IMG/VR virus record: IMGVR_UViG_3300042541_002680
Span: 1-43,004 of that record
From: a virus
Strand: one strand, 5' to 3'
Length of the DNA: 43,004 nt
This document shows positions 6,643 through 11,859 of this stretch, piece by piece. Positions within the stretch are counted from its first letter, which is position 1. Each line of letters starts with the position of its first letter. Made by a program: the position numbers and the translations under genes. The notes below the pieces were generated by a model. It ran no database searches, was not told the DNA's origin, and saw only the letters and a list, made by a program, of their open reading frames with translations.

Positions 6643-7026
6643 TTATTGTTTGTATTTGATATAGTTGTCATTCAATCTAAGTTCAGTTTTAACTTTAATT
6701 TCATTACTGGGTATGCAATATTTGTCTCCAGATTCAGTTACTATGAAGATAAAATCTGACTCAGTTGGATCAAAATTACTAATAACATTACCGGTACGAT
6801 TAGGACGTACTTTTTTTATTTGACACATATAAGTACCGTTTTTTTGAACTCTTGTTGTTTTCACTTGTACTTTTTTTAAGCCATCCATGTCAACAATCAA
6901 ATCATAAGATTGATTGTCGTTTAAAGGCAAACTTACAACAAGACCTTTAGATACAAAATATGATATGGCTAAAGCCAAACCAACCGACCCTTGAGTGACT
7001 GTGTTCATTCCATTAAAATTAAGCAT
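6643..7026 (-). CDS. PD-(D/E)XK nuclease, group I intron-associated endonuclease type
   Basis: About 127 aa. Visible motifs: an N-terminal helix QGSVGLALAISYFVSKGLVV, then SLPLNDNQSYDLIVD supplying the catalytic Asp, then KKVQVKTTR giving the QxK core, and a C-terminal FIFIVTESGDKYCIP strand region. This order fits the PDDEXK_5 (group I intron endonuclease) family, which makes metal-dependent DNA cuts. No group I intron is visible beside it, so it may be free-standing. I use the ATG at 7024-7026; a GTG three codons earlier is possible. The AATAAATA late-type promoter at 7052-7059 precedes it. Confidence 0.75.
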   Translation of the reverse strand: MLNFNGMNTVTQGSVGLALAISYFVSKGLVVSLPLNDNQSYDLIVDMDGLKKVQVKTTRVQKNGTYMCQIKKVRPNRTGNVISNFDPTESDFIFIVTESGDKYCIPSNEIKVKTELRLNDNYIKYKQ

Positions 7027-7426
7027 TTTCTTCACAAATAGTTTACTAAACTATTTATTAGCCTAAAATCTTCCATAAAAATATTCCCAGCAGATTGAGA
7101 GTATTGCCATATCCGTTTAAAAGCCATAGATGCTTTCTGTTGAAATATGTTTGCCACCACAGCAATTCTTCACTAGGAAGTTATATCGCAACAGAGTGTT
7201 TTTCCCTCGGCAATCAGGTCAGTTGGTTAGACTTCCTCGCTTTCGGACTCTCAAAGTTATTTAATCAAAAAAATAAGTGCGGTCTTTGCTGTGGCAGGTT
7301 AACCGCATACTAGCATACACGGACCACCGCGGCTAGTAACTGCCAGTTTGCTTCTTTATACAGGTCATAACTATTCCTGTAGAAGTTGATTAGCCTGTGT
7401 TACTTGCCATCACAGGTTTCTAGAAA
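7027..7426. other. 400-nt non-coding stretch with hairpins
   Basis: Beyond the late-type promoter (AATAAATA, 7052-7059) I see no credible gene. Self-complementary segments include CCTGTG/CACAGG near 7393-7416 and CTAGC/GCTAG and GGCAG/CTGCC pairs in 7290-7345. These resemble the tRNA-like elements elsewhere in the locus but give no full cloverleaf. Confidence 0.4.
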
Positions 7427-7744
7427 CTAGAGATACTTTTCTGCATTTTTGAGCAGATGCAAGATGTTTGCTTTACCCACAGGATTCATAGAATGAACTC
7501 CATAGTCAGGCAATTGCAGCTTGCGATCCATACAGAAATCTACCAAAAACTTAGCACAGTCATATCCAGTCTTTTCTTGAGACTGCATATCTGCATAATG
7601 CTCAAATGCCAAATCGTGGTCAAACGAAATGTATTTGGGGATTCCATAAGTTTTGATAGCATGAACAAATTCATCATAATTTCTAACGATGTGCCAATCA
7701 TCACCGACAGGCATTCTAACATCGTCCAAAAAAATCTTGTACAT
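7427..7744 (-). CDS. cREC-like (cyclic-phosphate-processing receiver domain) protein
   Basis: 105 aa. The N-terminus has KIFLDDVRMP and the centre has ISFDHDLAFEH, both acidic/His clusters of the cREC_REC family as I recall it. That family is predicted to act on cyclic phosphates at RNA ends in RNA-repair systems. I chose the ATG at 7742-7744 because GAGG precedes it; the longer frame begins inside a structured repeat. Its position inside a tRNA locus fits a role in handling cleaved tRNA ends, but that link is inference. Family call moderate, function predicted only. Confidence 0.65.
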   Translation of the reverse strand: MYKIFLDDVRMPVGDDWHIVRNYDEFVHAIKTYGIPKYISFDHDLAFEHYADMQSQEKTGYDCAKFLVDFCMDRKLQLPDYGVHSMNPVGKANILHLLKNAEKYL

Positions 7745-7768
7745 AAATTCCTCATTTTTTTCGAGACG

Positions 7769-7849
7769 ATGTTGAAACACACTCGGCAATGTGCTGAAAG
7801 TACCGCTTTATGATCTTTAATCGTTATGTTTTAGAATGTGTTCAATATG
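7769..7849 (-). repeat. Structured repeat type R1, copy 2
   Basis: A ~66-nt core nearly identical to 9559-9640 (five differences), enclosed by a long stem. It contains GAT-TAAAG-ATC and AAAG-CGGTA-CTTT hairpins. It ends immediately upstream of the cREC gene leader. Confidence 0.6.
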
Positions 7850-7952
7850 CCATATTGAAGAACACTGTACGGATTCGAACCGCATTGCCTGTAGTGGAAT
7901 CGAACCACTGAGGATATCTCCCCCATCTTCCAAATGCCAGTGTACTTCAATA
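7850..7952 (-). ncRNA. tRNA-like RNA on a 17-pair rod with two T-loop-like hairpins
   Basis: The minus-strand ends pair as an 11-bp stem plus ACACTG/CAGTGT. Inside are TGCGG-TTCGAAT-CCGTA, a canonical T arm, and AGTGG-TTCGATT-CCACT in the anticodon-arm position. If the latter is read as an anticodon loop it gives CGA, but it has T at 37 and looks like a second T arm. The outer stem shares its last bases with the CCA of the next element (7953). Confidence 0.5.
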
Positions 7953-8037
7953 TGGTGTCCCGCACAGGGAATTGAACCCTAGAACTAGTATTGCACTACC
8001 ACAAGGGTAGCAGGCGGACCGTCGCTCTTCTTGGGAC
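7953..8037 (-). ncRNA. tRNA-like RNA (T arm and CCA canonical, body atypical)
   Basis: 85 nt. GTCCC/GGGAC ends with A-CCA and a canonical T arm (TAGGG-TTCAATT-CCCTG). The internal hairpin CTACC-CTTGT-GGTAG has only 5 loop bases, so no normal anticodon can be read. Confidence 0.55.
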
Positions 8038-8044
8038 ATAAACT

Positions 8045-8118
8045 TGGCTTCCCACCACGGTACCGCCCCGCGTTCTTCAGTTTTGGAGACTGATACATCA
8101 CTTTAATGCTTGTGAGAA
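8045..8118 (-). tRNA. tRNA-Trp(CCA) with non-canonical D and T loops
   Basis: 74 nt: acceptor TTCTCAC/GTGGGAA, D arm GCAT-TAAAGTG-ATGT, anticodon arm TCAGT-CTCCAAA-ACTGA (CCA), T arm CGCGG-GGCGGTA-CCGTG, G discriminator and encoded CCA. D and T loops are identical to those of tRNA-Lys(UUU). Confidence 0.75.
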
Positions 8119-8124
8119 ATAAAT

Positions 8125-8259
8125 TGGAAGACTATAGCTGGAATCGAACCAACTTCTTTCATGATAGAGTTTCCCGTTGCAACAGGATTGACTCCTAACA
8201 TGAACGCATGATCCGAGTGTTCACTGGCCAGATCACACTACGCACATGCTGTATAGTCT
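8125..8259 (-). ncRNA. Oversized (135-nt) tRNA-like RNA
   Basis: Perfect 7-bp ends AGACTAT/ATAGTCT, T-CCA, and a canonical T arm GTTGG-TTCGATT-CCAGC. The body is ~95 nt with TGATC/GATCA and AGGA-GTCAA-TCCT stems. It could be an intron-containing tRNA or a tRNA-like RNA; no anticodon is clear. Confidence 0.5.
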
Positions 8260-8269
8260 ATAAAATAAG

Positions 8270-8373
8270 TGGAGTTGGGCTGGATTCGAACCAACACAAA
8301 TGCGACTCTCATAGCGTGGCCACGCTGTTAGAAAGGGGGGCTAACCACTTGCCCATTACGCACATCCGACTCC
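8270..8373 (-). ncRNA. tRNA-like RNA with canonical T arm (104 nt)
   Basis: GGAGTCGG/CCAACTCC ends (one mismatch) and T arm GTTGG-TTCGAAT-CCAGC. ATGTGCGTAATGG follows the acceptor, exactly as in the element at 8383. GTGCG/CGCAT pairs the D side with the variable side; GTTAG/CTAAC and AGCGT/ACGCT hairpins are inside. CCA is not encoded. Confidence 0.5.
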
Positions 8374-8382
8374 ATAAATGTA

Positions 8383-8468
8383 AGAGCAAGGTTGGATTCG
8401 AATCAACACTTGTGCAACTCTTGCGAGACACGCATATCCACAAATTGTCCATTACGCACATCTTGCTC
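8383..8468 (-). ncRNA. tRNA-like RNA with canonical T arm (86 nt)
   Basis: Acceptor GAGCAAG/CTTGCTC is identical to that of tRNA-Tyr. T arm GTTGA-TTCGAAT-CCAAC. TGTGC/GCACA joins the D side to the variable side, and the central hairpin TGCG-TGTCT-CGCA has a 5-nt loop. No CCA encoded. Confidence 0.5.
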
Positions 8469-8571
8469 CGTAAATAAATTTGTGAGTGTGACGCCTCCCT
8501 CATTCGTCACCATTTCACCCATGTACATGCTGGGTTAGAGGTACATAGTAATAGCAGATACTTGTCAGTTG

Positions 8572-8648
8572 CCATGTTGTCGGACTTGAACCGTTGACTC
8601 ACACAGTTTTCGACGCTGTGCTTTCTCTGCATCTATACTCACAAAACT
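8572..8648 (-). ncRNA. tRNA-Ser(CGA)-like remnant or tRNA-like RNA
   Basis: A GTCGAAA loop with anticodon CGA in an ACAG/CTGT stem, a TGC/GCA D stem and a TTCAAGT T loop are visible. The acceptor ends do not pair normally and there is no CCA. Confidence 0.4.
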
Positions 8649-8724
8649 TGGTGGACTGATTGGCCAGCAACAGCCAATGACCTCGCGGGTGCTCCGTTTA
8701 CTCTCTTATTGCTATCGACAGCCC
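8649..8724 (-). ncRNA. tRNA-like RNA ending in CCA (76 nt)
   Basis: GGGCTG/CAGTCC ends with A-CCA and a 6-bp T-arm-like hairpin (ATTGGC-TGTTGCTG-GCCAAT). The central hairpin CGG-AGCAC-CCG again has a 5-nt loop, and no D arm is found. Confidence 0.5.
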
Positions 8725-8732
8725 ATTGAATT

Positions 8733-8809
8733 TGGCGTCCCTACTGGGTGTCGATCCCAGTACTCTACCTTGAAAGGGTAGTGATATAGCCAACGTTATC
8801 TATAGGGAC
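8733..8809 (-). tRNA. tRNA-Glu(UUC)
   Basis: Acceptor GTCCCTA/TAGGGAC, D stem GATA/TATC, anticodon arm CTACC-CTTTCAA-GGTAG, T arm CTGGG-ATCGACA-CCCAG, encoded CCA. Confidence 0.9.
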
Positions 8810-9014
8810 AAGATAAGATGGTGAGAATACACGGCAGCATTGAACTTTCGTTCGCATTCTGTCTCACCGCAGGTTTTCCGCTAACAACACTTTCTGACCC
8901 CTACTGGACCGACTTTGCTTATCGTTCGTCACATTCTAAGTGTGAAGACCAGAGAATCTCTCTGGTTCGGTTTCACATCTACTCATCTTACTCGCTGTTG
9001 TCTTAGTATAATTG
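8810..9014. other. Non-coding stretch with a strong hairpin
   Basis: No supported gene. ACCAGAGA-ATC-TCTCTGGT, around 8948-8966, forms an 8-bp hairpin extended by TGTGAA/TTTCACA on its flanks. The rest is unassigned. Confidence 0.4.
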
Positions 9015-9089
9015 CTGGTTACTAATCCAGCGTCACAATATGCTCCGGGGTGACAGTCTCCGCTGTTACGAGGTTCAGGTAACAGTCTG
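9015..9089 (-). repeat. 75-nt structured repeat R2, copy A
   Basis: Differs from 9261-9335 at only three positions. Hairpins CTGTTAC/GTAACAG, GTCAC/GTGAC and GCTGG/CCAGC (minus strand). Two of the three differences form a compensating G-C to T-A pair (9048 with 9060), implying a conserved RNA fold. Confidence 0.75.
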
Positions 9090-9101
9090 TAATAAACTAT
9101 T

Positions 9102-9175
9102 TTGAAGAACACACTCAACATCTTGCCCTTGATTCACTACTGCTACTAGGGGCACGTTCTAGCGTATTCATCAAA
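9102..9175. repeat. 20-bp long-stem hairpin
   Basis: ACTATTTTGA/TCAAAATAGT continues after one mismatch into a further nine pairs. The loop is ~45 nt. No tRNA parts are recognised. Confidence 0.55.
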
Positions 9176-9192
9176 ATAGTCTAATTAGTATT

Positions 9193-9254
9193 CATCATAC
9201 TGAAACACACTATGCCACGCTCTGAACCTGGACTCTTAGTAGTGTGCTTCAATA
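9193..9254. repeat. 16-bp long-stem hairpin
   Basis: ATATTGAAGCACACTA pairs with TAGTGTGTTTCAGTAT over 16 positions (G·U pairs included), loop 27 nt. It lies directly beside repeat R2 copy B. Confidence 0.55.
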
Positions 9255-9260
9255 TAGTTA

Positions 9261-9335
9261 CTGGTTACTAATCCAGCGTCACAATTTGCTCCGTGGTGAC
9301 AGTCTACGCTGTTACGAGGTTCAGGTAACAGTCTG
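9261..9335 (-). repeat. 75-nt structured repeat R2, copy B
   Basis: Second copy of the element at 9015-9089, directly downstream (plus-strand sense) of a 16-bp hairpin and adjoining tRNA-Tyr. It carries T at 9294 and A at 9306 in place of the G-C pair of copy A. Confidence 0.75.
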
Positions 9336-9340
9336 CTATT

Positions 9341-9426
9341 TGGTGAGCAAGGTAGGGTTCGAACCTACACCGGAAACCGGACTTCAGGGTTACAGCCTGA
9401 TGCACTTCCACTTATGCGTCTTGCTC
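9341..9426 (-). tRNA. tRNA-Tyr(GUA)
   Basis: Type II: acceptor GAGCAAG/CTTGCTC, D stem GCA/TGC, anticodon arm TCAGG-CTGTAAC-CCTGA, variable arm CCGG-TTT-CCGG, T arm with TTCGAA, encoded CCA. Confidence 0.9.
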
Positions 9427-9444
9427 GTAAAAAAATAAGTAGCG

Positions 9445-9549
9445 TCCCACCCTGTTGATTCAGGCTATGACCCCTCATCAGAGTCCACGGCGCAATGCCG
9501 TTAGAGTTGATTCTCGTATCGACATCTTCCTTGGGGGAAGATGGTGGGA
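9445..9549 (-). ncRNA. Structured ~105-nt RNA, tRNA-like ends
   Basis: TCCCACC/GGTGGGA ends. An 8-bp hairpin CATCTTCC/GGAAGATG follows the 5' end, then ACGGC/GCCGT, and CCTG-AATCAA-CAGG stands in the T-arm position. No CCA, no readable anticodon. Confidence 0.45.
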
Positions 9550-9558
9550 TAAATCTTC

Positions 9559-9640
9559 ATACTCAAACACACTCGGCGATGTGCTGAAAGTACCGCTCGA
9601 TGATCCTTAATCGTTATGTTTTAGAATGTGCTTGAATATG
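9559..9640 (-). repeat. Structured repeat type R1, copy 1
   Basis: The 14-bp outer stem encloses a core near-identical to 7769-7849. Contains CGAT/ATCG and GCGGTA segments reminiscent of the non-canonical T loops. Confidence 0.6.
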
Positions 9641-9642
9641 AT

Positions 9643-9690
9643 GTCACTCTCCTGACCACTTTTAACGGAGGGGGTAGAGCCTTGAGTGAC
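9643..9690. repeat. 7-bp stem element
   Basis: GTCACTC/GAGTGAC enclose 34 nt. It immediately follows repeat R1 copy 1 and precedes a TGTC/GACA mini-hairpin. Confidence 0.35.
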
Positions 9691-9736
9691 TTGTCTTAGA
9701 CAGGCTTTATTCCTGGTTTAAACCAACCATTCTAAT

Positions 9737-9812
9737 TGGTGCCCCAGAGAAGAGTCGAACTTCCGACCTAATGATTACTAATCATTTGCTCTACCAACTG
9801 AGCTACCAGGGC
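9737..9812 (-). tRNA. tRNA-Thr(AGU)
   Basis: Canonical D and T arms, acceptor GCCCTGG/CTGGGGC with wobble pairs, anticodon arm AATGA-TTAGTAA-TCATT, encoded CCA. Anticodon AGU has A34, which is rare in bacteria for Thr. Confidence 0.88.
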
Positions 9813-9899
9813 GATGCTATTCTAGAATCATACTCCCTTATGGTTGGAAGCCAAAAGCAGTGAACTGTTATTTTCATTCAAGTATGATTTTAGAATAGC
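9813..9899. repeat. 19-bp long-stem hairpin
   Basis: GCTATTCTAGAATCATACT (~9814-9832) pairs with ~9881-9899 over 19 positions with one G·U. Loop ~48 nt. A 7-bp hairpin AGCAAAG/CTTTGCT follows at 9896-9915. Confidence 0.6.
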
Positions 9900-9915
9900 A
9901 AAGTTTTCACTTTGC

Positions 9916-10152
9916 TATGACAGGGTCTCTTGCCGAAGCCTTACCGCCCTGCCCTGAAGTCTTACTCGCTACGTTTTCACCATAGCTTTCATGTGTTCAG
10001 TCCGCCTGTTCGCAGCTTATTTAAAGTGCCCTGCTGAGACCTCGTTTCTCTTTAGCACTTGTTCTGTGTTGACAGACTACATCTACTTCCCATGTCTGTC
10101 AAGCACTGTATTTTTTACTTGAATACTTGCTTCCTTTGTTACTGTGAAATCA
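9916..10152. other. Leader of the tRNA transcript, no gene
   Basis: Between the sigma-70 promoter at 10153 and the first long hairpin I see no ORF. CAGGG/CCCTG bracket a GC-rich structured segment near 9922-9957; the rest is AT-rich. Confidence 0.4.
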
Positions 10153-10181
10153 ATTATGCGCTTTTAGTTTTCAAAAGTCAA
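10153..10181 (-). promoter_or_regulatory. Near-consensus sigma-70 promoter for the tRNA locus
   Basis: The minus strand reads TTGACT (10176-10181), a 17-nt spacer, and CATAAT (10153-10158). Upstream A/T-tracts could act as an UP element. It points into tRNA-Thr and the RNA array, which has no other strong promoter at its 5' end. Confidence 0.7.
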
Positions 10182-10274
10182 GAGTTTTTTCAAACTTTTT
10201 CAATCTTTCGAAAATCTCGTCACAATCGATATCAACATTAGAAATCAAATTTCCTGCTTAGTCAATACCCCAAA

Positions 10275-10312
10275 ACAAAAAACCCCGAGTTTTTTAGACT
10301 CAGGGTTTTGTT
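10275..10312 (-). terminator. Rho-independent terminator
   Basis: The minus strand has CCCTGAGT-N7-ACTCGGGG followed by TTTTTT. It lies 25 nt after the 39-aa ORF and upstream of the tRNA-locus promoter, so it insulates the two units. Confidence 0.8.
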
Positions 10313-10336
10313 TAACATAAAATATATTGTGTTACA

Positions 10337-10456
10337 CTAACCCTGAGCTACTCCAATACTATCTTGCACAGAATACTCATATCCACGACCGAACGAGAGT
10401 GACCAAGTATTGGCTACTCTGGTGGGTGCGAATGTTTTATTAGTCTGCTTCAACAT
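10337..10456 (-). CDS. 39-aa ORF behind a perfect late promoter
   Basis: Predicted 39-aa soluble, basic peptide (starts MLKQTNKTFAP, ends SVQDSIGVAQG). The ATG at 10454-10456 begins 5 nt after a perfect TATAAATA, so the transcript would be leaderless or nearly so, and there is no Shine-Dalgarno sequence. A terminator follows 25 nt after the stop. The tight promoter-ORF-terminator unit supports a real gene. A longer frame would run through the lipoprotein gene and is unlikely. Function unknown. Confidence 0.6.
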   Translation of the reverse strand: MLKQTNKTFAPTRVANTWSLSFGRGYEYSVQDSIGVAQG

Positions 10457-10461
10457 ACTTT

Positions 10462-10469
10462 TATTTATA
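10462..10469 (-). promoter_or_regulatory. Perfect T4-type late promoter (TATAAATA)
   Basis: Exact T4 late consensus on the minus strand, 5 nt before the 39-aa ORF. Confidence 0.75.
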
Positions 10470-10481
10470 CCTGAATCAAAA

Positions 10482-10685
10482 TTACTTGTCTTGTGCAGGT
10501 GGGGTGATCGCTTCAACTGGGGCAGCGCCTGAAGCAACAACTGCGTCGGCTGGGGCAGCTTCAACAACTGGGGCAGCTTCAACAACTGGGGCAGCTTCTG
10601 GAGCTACTGGGGCATCAGCAGGCTTCTCGCCGCAAGCTACTAGAGCTAGAGCAGCAACAGATACTAGAACGATTGACTTCAACAT
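10482..10685 (-). CDS. Small Ala/Pro-rich lipoprotein
   Basis: 67 aa. A lipoprotein signal peptide runs to the lipobox LVAC, with the lipidated Cys at residue 18. The mature part is low-complexity (APVVEAAPVVEAAP repeats), likely extended. The ATG at 10683-10685 follows AAAGGAG; a longer frame upstream lacks this. It should be exported and anchored in the inner or outer membrane. The composition resembles small lipoproteins of betaproteobacteria, which hints at host origin. Phage lipoproteins can block superinfection, but that role is speculative here. It is divergent from the plus-strand methyltransferase-like gene. Confidence 0.85.
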   Translation of the reverse strand: MLKSIVLVSVAALALVACGEKPADAPVAPEAAPVVEAAPVVEAAPADAVVASGAAPVEAITPPAQDK

Positions 10686-10766
10686 GTTTATATCTCCTTT
10701 GATAGTTATGTAAAACGTTTTCAATACTACATGACAAACTTTATTTAGTACAGTGGGAATTTACCC

Positions 10767-10774
10767 AATAAATA
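10767..10774 (+). promoter_or_regulatory. Late-type promoter (AATAAATA), plus strand
   Basis: The octamer lies 5 nt before the ATG of the methyltransferase-like gene, the same spacing as several minus-strand genes. Confidence 0.45.
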
Positions 10775-10779
10775 AGCAC

Positions 10780-11328
10780 ATGGATTTTACTGCTTTCTCT
10801 CATGGACAAATCACAAGCAAGTTATGGTTGTGCGAAAATCTTGAACCGTATCTCGTAAACTATAGCAATACCGCAATTCTTGGTTCTTGGTACAACACTT
10901 TAGGATTTATGCTGATGAACCGGAACAACAAAAAATTTCTAAATATTACAGGGATAGACCAAGATCCAAACGTGAAGATTATCGCAGATCAAATTTGCAA
11001 TGCTTATCTACGAGATTTTGATGGTCCCATAAACAATATTACTGCGGACGCACTCACACATGATCTAAAGGTGTTCGACACTGTTATTAACTGTAGCTGT
11101 GAACACATGACAGACGATTGGTTTTCGTCTGTTAACTCTAAAACTTTAGTCTGTATCCAATCAAGTGATATGGGAATCGCGGGTAGATGGGATGTGTCGA
11201 ACCCGACATCAGACATAGATAGCTTAGACAAGCGTTTTCCGCTTACCAATGTTCTATTTCAAGGAATTAAAGAGATCACTTATGCCGACTGGAGCTATAA
11301 ACGCTTCATGATAATCGGCTATAAGTGA
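10780..11328 (+). CDS. Methyltransferase-like protein (class I SAM fold likely)
   Basis: 182 aa, the only supported plus-strand gene. The order AILGSWYNTLGFML, then ITGIDQDPNV (acidic end of beta-2), then ITADAL, then FDTVINCSCEHM fits the motif I to post-I to motif IV order of class I SAM-dependent methyltransferases. However, the glycine loop is poor (no GxGxG). The ATG at 10780 follows AATAAATA by 5 nt; an earlier GTG start at 10753 is possible. The substrate is unknown. It is separated from ahpD by 12 nt and convergent with it. Confidence 0.6.
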   Translation: MDFTAFSHGQITSKLWLCENLEPYLVNYSNTAILGSWYNTLGFMLMNRNNKKFLNITGIDQDPNVKIIADQICNAYLRDFDGPINNITADALTHDLKVFDTVINCSCEHMTDDWFSSVNSKTLVCIQSSDMGIAGRWDVSNPTSDIDSLDKRFPLTNVLFQGIKEITYADWSYKRFMIIGYK

Positions 11329-11340
11329 TCTAAGAGCGTA

Positions 11341-11859
11341 CTAGGCTACAGTTTTACCTATAGCATTGATAACTGCGGCAATCTTTCCAACATGCTGTAA
11401 TTCTTGAACTAGCATGCCTTCCTTCTTGAGCGTATCGTAGTGCGCACGGACACAGAAGTGACACTTTCCAATGATGCTTGCAGCCAGTGCGTACATCTCA
11501 AATTTCTTCTTTGAGACTCCTCCATGAGTCACATAAGCATTCATTCTGAGTCCAGCGGGCAAACCTTTCAATTGTTCATCACCAGTCATTTCAACGTAAG
11601 GATACCATACGTTGTTCATAGCCATCAGACTAGCGGCAGTTTTTGCTGCTTCTAGTTCTGAAGTGCCATAAAGAGGACTAAGCTGTTCGATATTAAACGC
11701 TAGTTCGCCATTACCTGCTGAAATAGCAGAAACGTATGCGACTGCGTGGGTGTCAACAGCATCCAACGGACTACGGTTGATAACAGCATCCAGATTCAAA
11801 CGAATATCTTTTGAATGATCTGGAATGCTGTCCTTGACTTGGTCGACCCAGTTTATCAT
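11341..11859 (-). CDS. ahpD: AhpD-like alkylhydroperoxidase
   Basis: 172 aa of the carboxymuconolactone decarboxylase/AhpD family. The redox site is C133-x-x-C136 in GKCHFCVRAH with H140 and an upstream E121, matching the E-CxxC-H proton-relay pattern of mycobacterial AhpD, which reduces AhpC through a lipoamide pathway. The ATG overlaps the ahpC stop as ATGA, so translation is coupled. This makes an AhpC-AhpD pair, acting in the host cytoplasm on peroxides. It is unusual in phages. Family assignment is high confidence; the exact electron donor is unknown. Confidence 0.9.
   Translation of the reverse strand: MINWVDQVKDSIPDHSKDIRLNLDAVINRSPLDAVDTHAVAYVSAISAGNGELAFNIEQLSPLYGTSELEAAKTAASLMAMNNVWYPYVEMTGDEQLKGLPAGLRMNAYVTHGGVSKKKFEMYALAASIIGKCHFCVRAHYDTLKKEGMLVQELQHVGKIAAVINAIGKTVA

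Noticed and set aside
9441-9555. Hammerhead ribozyme
   Set aside because: A CTGATGAG segment is present on the minus strand, but the required GAAA after stem II reads GAAT and the stems do not fit.
10337-10585. 82-aa version of the 39-aa ORF
   Set aside because: It would overlap the lipoprotein gene in another frame and ignores the perfect late promoter directly before the short start.
10486-10713. Plus-strand Ala/Thr-rich ORF
   Set aside because: It mirrors the low-complexity lipoprotein gene on the other strand.
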